A program made the translations under genes and the position numbers. From Xanthobacteraceae bacterium (lineage in GTDB: Bacteria; Pseudomonadota; Alphaproteobacteria; Rhizobiales; Xanthobacteraceae): a stretch of DNA of 26,889 nt. The DNA lies in assembly GCA_030039105.1 (NCBI GenBank), contig JASHQO010000195.1:1-26889 (forward strand), given 5' to 3'. The notes under the pieces are model-generated. The model was not told the DNA's origin. It did not search any database and saw only the letters and a program-made list of their open reading frames with translations. Below are positions 20,765-26,889 of this stretch, one piece after another; within the stretch, counting starts at the first letter, position 1, and each line of letters begins with the position of its first letter.

Positions 20765-23338
20765 ATGCCCAATCCGGCGCCGGAGCAAAACTCCGCCGAT
20801 GCGACGCGATCCCTGCTCGCGGCGACGCTGGCGCGTGCGCGCTGGACGATCTTTTGGGAGCGGCTGTGGCCGGCGCTGACGTCGCTCGCGACCGCCATCG
20901 GCCTGTTCCTGGCGCTGTCGTGGCTCGGCGTGTGGCTGTGGCTGCCGCCGCTGCTGCGGGCTGCCGCGGTGATCGCCTGCGCCGTGCTCGCCGTGGTCGC
21001 GGCGTTTCCGTTTCTGTTCGTGCGCATGCCCGGTCGTCGCGATGCCTTGGGCCGGTTGGATCGCGGCAGCGGCTTGCCGCATCGTCCGGCCACCGCGATC
21101 GCCGACGGTCTCGCCGTCACGCCGAAGGACCCGTATTCGCTGGCGCTGTGGAACGCCCATGTCGAGCGCGCGCTGGCCGCGGCCGGCGCGTTGAAGTCGG
21201 GCTGGCCGTCGCCGCGGGTGGCGCGGTGGGATCCGTATGCGTTGCGCGCGCTGGTTCTGATCCTGTGCGTCGCCACCTTCTTCGCCGCCGGCAGCGAGCG
21301 CTGGAAGCGCATCGCCACGGCGTTCGACTGGCACGGCGTGGTGCTGCCGGCGGATTTCCGCGTCGACGCCTGGGTCGTTCCACCCGCTTACACCGGCAAG
21401 CCGCCGCAGATCCTGCCCGGCATTCATCCCGGAGAGACCGCCGCGGCCGCATTGCCGGCCGGCGGCATCGTCGCGGTGCCGATCAACTCGACGCTGGTGG
21501 TGCGCTCGACCGGCAAGGTCAGTCTGCAGCTCACCAGCGCCGGCGGCGTCACTGCCGCCAAGGAGGCGGTGCATCCGCCGGCCGGCACCGACGAGCATCG
21601 CTTCGCCATTGCCGCAACCGGCAGCGCCACGTTGCGCGGCGCCGGTGACGATCTGACCTGGGCGTTCAACGTCATTCCCGACAAGCCGCCGACCATCGAG
21701 CTGACCAAGGACCCCGAGCAGCAGGGCCGCGGCTCGCTGCTGTTGTCGTACCGGCTCGAAGACGACTACGGGGTCAGCGAGGCGAAGGCCGCCTTCGCGC
21801 GCAAGAGCGACGATGGCGAGGGCGGCGAGGCCGCGCATCCGCTGTACGGCCCGCCCGATTTTCCCCTGGTCCTGCCGCAGGTACGCACCCGCGCCGGCAT
21901 CGGCCAGACGGTGAAGGATTTGACCGACCACCCCTGGGCCGGCGCCGAAGTGACCATGACGCTGATCGCCCACGACGAGGGCGGCAATGAAGGCCGCAGC
22001 GAGCCGTTCTCGTTCCGCCTGCCGGAGCGCGTCTTCTCAAAGCCGCTGGCCCGCGCCCTGGTCGAGCAGCGCCGCAATCTTGCGCTCGACGCCAATGCGC
22101 AGCCGGAAGTTCTCACCGCGCTCGATGCGCTCGCCATGGCGCCGGAGAAATTCACGCCCGAGGCCAGCGTCTATCTCGGCCTGCGCTCGATCTATTGGGC
22201 CCTGGTGCGCGCCAAGACCGACGACGAGCTGCGCGACGTGGTCACGCGGCTGTGGTCGATGGCAACCCAACTCGAGGACGGCGACATTTCCGACGCGCAG
22301 GCCAATCTGCGCAACGCCGAGGAGGCGCTGCGCCAGGCGCTGGAGCGCGGCGCCAGCGACCAGGAGCTCAAGCAGCTAATGGATCAGCTCCGCGCCGCCA
22401 TGGATCGCTTCATGCAGGCGCTGGCCGAGCAGCTCAAAAATCACCAGCAGCTATCGCGGCCGCTCAGCCAGAACGACCGCGTGCTCAGCCAGCGCGATCT
22501 GCAGAGCATGCTCGACCGGCTGGAGAGCATGGCCAAGAACGGCGCCCGGGACGCCGCCAAGCAACTGCTGCAGGAGCTGCAGCAGATGATGGAGAACCTG
22601 CAGATGGCGTCGCCCGGCATGGACGACGAAGCCGGCGACGACGACGTGATGTCGAAGCTCGACGAGCTCGGCGACATGATCCGCCAGCAGCAGGACTTGC
22701 GCGACCGCACGTTCCGCCAGGGCCAGGACCAGCGCCAGCCGCGCGGCCGCCCGTCGCAGCCCGGCCAAAATCAGCAACAGCAGGACCAGCAGCAAGGTAG
22801 CGGCGACAATATGGGCCAGTTGCGCCAGAACCAGCAGGCCTTGCGCGACCGGCTCAACCAGTTGATGGACGAATTGCGCGGCCTCGGCTTCGGCCAGAAC
22901 CAGGACGGCCAGGGCGCCGGACAGGATCAGCTCGATCAGCTTGGCCGCGCCGGCAAGGAGATGGGCCAAGCCGAAGGCGAGCTGGGCGACAACGACCCGA
23001 ACAGCGCGGTGGATTCGCAAGGCCGCGCGCTCGAAGCGTTGCGCAAGGGCGCGCAGTCGATGATGCAGGCGCTGCAGCAACAGCAGCAGATGGGGCCGGG
23101 CCCCGGCCAGGGCCGCCTCGGCCGGCTCGGCCAGTCGCGTGCCGATCAGGGCACCGATCCGCTCGGCCGCCCGTTGCCCAATCACGGCTACGCCGACGAT
23201 TCCAGCGTCCGGGTGCCCGACGAGATCGACGCGCAGCGCGCGCGCCGCATCATCGAGGAGCTGCGCAAGCGCTTCGGCGACATGGGCCGGCCGCAGGAAG
23301 AGCTCGACTACATCGAGCGACTGCTCAAGGATTATTGA
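20765..23338 (+). CDS. TIGR02302-family large membrane protein with Gln-rich helical domain
   Basis: About 857-residue protein known only as a conserved alphaproteobacterial family (TIGR02302/DUF4175-like); function unknown. Order: two adjacent N-terminal helices (about 30-75), a third helix near 155-172, a periplasmic beta-rich part with DFRVDAWVVPPAYTGKPP and LLSYRLEDDYGVSEAKA, then a long charged helical region (about 440-560), and a low-complexity Gln/Gly-rich stretch with GQNQQQQDQQQGSGDN near 675 and QQQQQMGPGPGQG near 785. The C-terminus (DYIERLLKDY) is highly charged and conserved-looking. Start is uncertain: ATG 20765, GTG 20750 and TTG 20702 are in frame, none with a good ribosome site. 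It follows lysA after a hairpin and may have its own promoter. Confidence 0.85.
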   Translation: MPNPAPEQNSADATRSLLAATLARARWTIFWERLWPALTSLATAIGLFLALSWLGVWLWLPPLLRAAAVIACAVLAVVAAFPFLFVRMPGRRDALGRLDRGSGLPHRPATAIADGLAVTPKDPYSLALWNAHVERALAAAGALKSGWPSPRVARWDPYALRALVLILCVATFFAAGSERWKRIATAFDWHGVVLPADFRVDAWVVPPAYTGKPPQILPGIHPGETAAAALPAGGIVAVPINSTLVVRSTGKVSLQLTSAGGVTAAKEAVHPPAGTDEHRFAIAATGSATLRGAGDDLTWAFNVIPDKPPTIELTKDPEQQGRGSLLLSYRLEDDYGVSEAKAAFARKSDDGEGGEAAHPLYGPPDFPLVLPQVRTRAGIGQTVKDLTDHPWAGAEVTMTLIAHDEGGNEGRSEPFSFRLPERVFSKPLARALVEQRRNLALDANAQPEVLTALDALAMAPEKFTPEASVYLGLRSIYWALVRAKTDDELRDVVTRLWSMATQLEDGDISDAQANLRNAEEALRQALERGASDQELKQLMDQLRAAMDRFMQALAEQLKNHQQLSRPLSQNDRVLSQRDLQSMLDRLESMAKNGARDAAKQLLQELQQMMENLQMASPGMDDEAGDDDVMSKLDELGDMIRQQQDLRDRTFRQGQDQRQPRGRPSQPGQNQQQQDQQQGSGDNMGQLRQNQQALRDRLNQLMDELRGLGFGQNQDGQGAGQDQLDQLGRAGKEMGQAEGELGDNDPNSAVDSQGRALEALRKGAQSMMQALQQQQQMGPGPGQGRLGRLGQSRADQGTDPLGRPLPNHGYADDSSVRVPDEIDAQRARRIIEELRKRFGDMGRPQEELDYIERLLKDY

Positions 23339-23348
23339 GGACTGTCTT

Positions 23349-23451
23349 CCGTCATCCTGAGGCGGCCGCGAAGCGGCCCTCGAAGGATGCTGCCCAGGCG
23401 CTCGGGCCGTCGCCCTTCGAGGCTCGCTGCGCTCGCACCTCAGGGTGACGG
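23349..23451. repeat. Inverted pair of CCGTCATCCTGAGG repeats between convergent genes
   Basis: Left arm 23349-23386 (CCGTCATCCTGAGG ... CTCGAAGG) and right arm 23414-23451 (CCTTCGAGG ... CCTCAGGGTGACGG) form a large inverted repeat around a 27-base centre. It fills the space between the TIGR02302 stop and the PrpD-family stop, so it probably terminates both transcripts. The left arm matches the element at 19281-19318. Confidence 0.8.
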
Positions 23452-24801
23452 TTAAAACCGAAACAGCTCCGCGACTTTTTGATTTTCGAGATCGTTCAGC
23501 CGCGCCAGCAGCGCGGTGCGCCGTGCCTCGGGAATGACGCTCGCCAGCTTGAGGAATTTCTGCTCGAGCCGCTGGCGCGTCAGCGGCGACGTCACCGTGC
23601 CTTCGAAATCGGTTTTGGCGATGCTCAAGGTGCGGCCGTCCTTGAGCGCGATGTGCAGCCGGCACGCCATGTCGTTGTTGTTCGGTCCGTTGGTCTCGTA
23701 GGGCTTCAGCGCGACGCGCTTGGCGAGTTCGAGGATCGCCGGATTCTGGTTCGGCCCGTCGAGGAACGCCTGCGGATCGCCGGGGTCGCGGTGCAGCGCC
23801 AGCGCCATGGTGAAGGGCAGGCTGTATTGCGCCGTCGCCACGTCGCGGGGCGCCGCATCGGCATGGTGCGACAGCACCTTGTCGGAGACTTCGATGACGA
23901 TCTTGGCGACGTCTTGCGGCGTGAAGGGATGCTTTGCCCGCAGCGCCAACAGCGCCTGCACCGGCGCTTGCGCGGTGACGTGGCACGGAAACGTCTTGAA
24001 GGTGATGGTCGGCGTCTCCCAGCGCTCGCCGAGGCCCGTGGCCATGAGCGCAGCGTCGCCGTCGCGCGCATAGACGTCGAGCACGCCGAACTTGCCTTCG
24101 AGGATCGCTTCCGGCCCCTCGAAGCCGCGCGCCGCAAGATTCGCCGCGGTGACGCCACCCTCGGCGGCGCGGCCCATGTGGATGCGCTTGACCATGCCGC
24201 CCTGGCCGGATTTGACGAAGGCGAGGAGCCCGGAGCAGAACGAGCCGCCGACGCCCATCGCCATGGTGGTCTGCGCCGCGGTGAGCTTCATGATCTTAGA
24301 GGCGGCGACCGCCGAGCCGATCACCCCGGTGATGCCCGGCGCGTGGAAGCCGAGCTTTTCGCTCGTGCTCTTGGCGGCGAGCGCAAAGCGGAACATGCAT
24401 TCGAGCCCGGCGACGAAGGCGGTAATCAGCTCCTTGCCCGACGCTTGCGCCTCTTCCGCCGCGGCAAGCGCGCCGGTCAGCACCGTGGCGCCGGGATGCA
24501 CGCCGGTCGACGGCTGGCGCAGATTGTCGAACTCGAAGGCGTGCGCAAAGGCGCCGTTGGCGAACGCCGCGCCCGGCGCGCTAGTGCGGCGGAAGCCTGA
24601 ATTGAGAATGGTCGAACGGCCGTTGCCGACGTGTTGGACATAATCGTCGACGATCCGGCTCCATGGCATGGTCGAGCCGAACAGCACGACGCCGACGGTG
24701 TCGACGATGCAGGCCTTGGCGATGGCGACCGCCGGCGCCGGAATGTCCTCGTAGCGCAAGCCGGCGGCAAATTCCGCCAGCGCTTTCGTTTCCCCCGCCA
24801 T
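23452..24801 (-). CDS. MmgE/PrpD-family protein
   Basis: 449-residue member of the MmgE/PrpD family, which includes 2-methylcitrate dehydratase, cis-aconitate decarboxylase and related epimerases. Visible: the ALAEFAAGLRYEDIP start, ACIVDTVGVVLFGS, the NGAFAHAFEFDNLR active-site helix, STGVHPGATVLTGALAAAE and MVKRIHMGRAAEGGVTAANLA. There are no neighbouring prpB/prpC genes, so a methylcitrate-cycle role is not supported; the substrate is unknown. I chose the ATG at 24801, with AGGGGA upstream; the frame stays open to 24954 but that part is translated repeat (see 24844-24934). Convergent with the TIGR02302 gene across an inverted repeat and divergent from thiC. Confidence 0.87.
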   Translation of the reverse strand: MAGETKALAEFAAGLRYEDIPAPAVAIAKACIVDTVGVVLFGSTMPWSRIVDDYVQHVGNGRSTILNSGFRRTSAPGAAFANGAFAHAFEFDNLRQPSTGVHPGATVLTGALAAAEEAQASGKELITAFVAGLECMFRFALAAKSTSEKLGFHAPGITGVIGSAVAASKIMKLTAAQTTMAMGVGGSFCSGLLAFVKSGQGGMVKRIHMGRAAEGGVTAANLAARGFEGPEAILEGKFGVLDVYARDGDAALMATGLGERWETPTITFKTFPCHVTAQAPVQALLALRAKHPFTPQDVAKIVIEVSDKVLSHHADAAPRDVATAQYSLPFTMALALHRDPGDPQAFLDGPNQNPAILELAKRVALKPYETNGPNNNDMACRLHIALKDGRTLSIAKTDFEGTVTSPLTRQRLEQKFLKLASVIPEARRTALLARLNDLENQKVAELFRF

Positions 24802-24843
24802 GGTGTTTCCGATTTCCCCTAATAGCTGGCGCCGCGACTTTAG

Positions 24844-24934
24844 ACCGTCATGCCCGCGCTCATCGCCGGCATCCACGTCGTTGTGCGTCTGGACTAAAGA
24901 CGTGGCTGGCCGGGTCAAGCCCGGCCATGACGGT
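24844..24934. repeat. Inverted pair of ACCGTCATGCCCG repeats
   Basis: Left arm 24844-24879 and right arm 24899-24934 (GACGTGGCTGGCCGGGT ... CCGGCCATGACGGT) are inverted copies; the right arm holds its own CCGGGTCAAGCCCGG palindrome. The element lies between the PrpD-family gene and the thiC promoter. Read on the minus strand in the PrpD frame it gives PSWPGLTRPATS, a false N-terminal extension. Confidence 0.75.
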
Positions 24935-24988
24935 GTATTGACGGTGAAAGGCATGTCGCGCGGACGAACCAGCCATGGGCAACCTGCG

Positions 24989-25016
24989 TTGACACACAGG
25001 CCGCAGCGCCTAAATT
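24989..25016 (+). promoter_or_regulatory. Sigma70-like promoter of thiC
   Basis: TTGACA (24989-24994), 16-base spacer, TAAATT (25011-25016). Transcription would begin near 25021-25024, right at the first stem of the TPP riboswitch, which supports the call. Confidence 0.7.
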
Positions 25017-25018
25017 AA

Positions 25019-25104
25019 CAGTGTTCCGAGGGGTGCCCCGGCAGGGCTGAGAAAAAACCCTTTGAACCTGATCCGGGTCATGCCGGCGAAGGGACGGAAA
25101 CTCC
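25019..25104 (+). promoter_or_regulatory. TPP (thi-box) riboswitch
   Basis: The classic thiamine pyrophosphate aptamer is plain: GAGGGGTGCC, then GGGCTGAGA, ACCCTTTGAACCTGATC and the closing GCCGGCGAAGGGA. The outer stem is formed by GTGTTCC (from 25021) with GGAAACT (from 25096). It lies 57 bases upstream of thiC and would reduce thiC expression when TPP is plentiful. CTCCT at 25101-25105, in the 3' side of the outer stem, is complementary to AGGAG of the thiC ribosome site (25149-25153). Confidence 0.95.
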
Positions 25105-25133
25105 TTCCAAAACCCGCCCGATGCCTGCTGTCT

Positions 25134-25159
25134 GGATCGTCCGCAACGAGGAGCGATCC
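25134..25159 (+). promoter_or_regulatory. Hairpin holding the thiC ribosome binding site
   Basis: GGATCG (25134-25139) and CGATCC (25154-25159) are perfect complements; the 14-base loop between them contains GAGGAG (25148-25153), the thiC ribosome site, and the ATG follows one base later. This may be the riboswitch's expression platform, acting on translation. Confidence 0.5.
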
Positions 25160-25160
25160 G

Positions 25161-26889
<1,729 letters not shown>

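Noticed and set aside
24802..24954. 51-residue N-terminal extension of the MmgE/PrpD protein
   Set aside because: It encodes PSWPGLTRPATS and similar text that is translated dispersed repeat; the family N-terminus starts at the ATG at 24801, which has a ribosome site.

Overview
The window is high-GC chromosomal DNA that looks like an alphaproteobacterium of the Hyphomicrobiales (Rhizobiales), near Bradyrhizobium/Xanthobacteraceae. The clues are the gene order tlpA (divergent)/argH-lptM-lysA-TIGR02302, ethylmalonyl-CoA pathway genes of the alphaproteobacterial type, and several families of short palindromic intergenic repeats common in that order. The species cannot be named from the sequence alone. 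I see no rRNA, tRNA, CRISPR array, phage or insertion sequence.

Layout. Bases 2-2044 hold a PAP2-type membrane phosphatase (probably cut by the left edge) facing a GT87-type membrane glycosyltransferase. Bases 2377-8723 hold two enzymes of the ethylmalonyl-CoA pathway, crotonyl-CoA carboxylase/reductase (ccr) and a long acyl-CoA dehydrogenase best explained as methylsuccinyl-CoA dehydrogenase (mcd). They are separated by a YihY/BrkB membrane protein and a chemoreceptor on the other strand. Bases 8891-11103 hold an MFS transporter and a convergent amidohydrolase. Bases 11203-11955 hold a RelE-like toxin/Xre-type antitoxin module with a damaged toxin gene. Bases 12011-16332 run in one direction: a small twin-TM protein, PduO-type cobalamin adenosyltransferase, rhomboid protease, etfB-etfA and 3-hydroxybutyryl-CoA dehydrogenase. 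Next come a YjfB-like small protein, tlpA, argH, lptM, lysA, a large TIGR02302 membrane protein and an MmgE/PrpD family protein. The right end is a TPP riboswitch and thiC, cut by the window edge.

How the genes fit together. Ccr and Mcd act in C2/acetyl-CoA assimilation. Mcd, as an acyl-CoA dehydrogenase, would pass electrons to EtfAB. The pathway's mutases need adenosylcobalamin, which the PduO-type enzyme makes. 3-Hydroxybutyryl-CoA dehydrogenase works on the neighbouring C4-CoA pool. That functional grouping is inference; the genes are not one operon.

Most of the window is ordinary. Items worth a second look: an in-frame palindromic repeat inside thiC; two compensating single-base indels in the toxin gene beside an intact antitoxin; matching TGC-N3-GCA dyads upstream of ccr and mcd; a possible AUC start for the glycosyltransferase; inverted pairs of one repeat family, one of which brackets the toxin-antitoxin module; and a repeat that supplies the tlpA stop codon. 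I found no clearly new multi-gene system.
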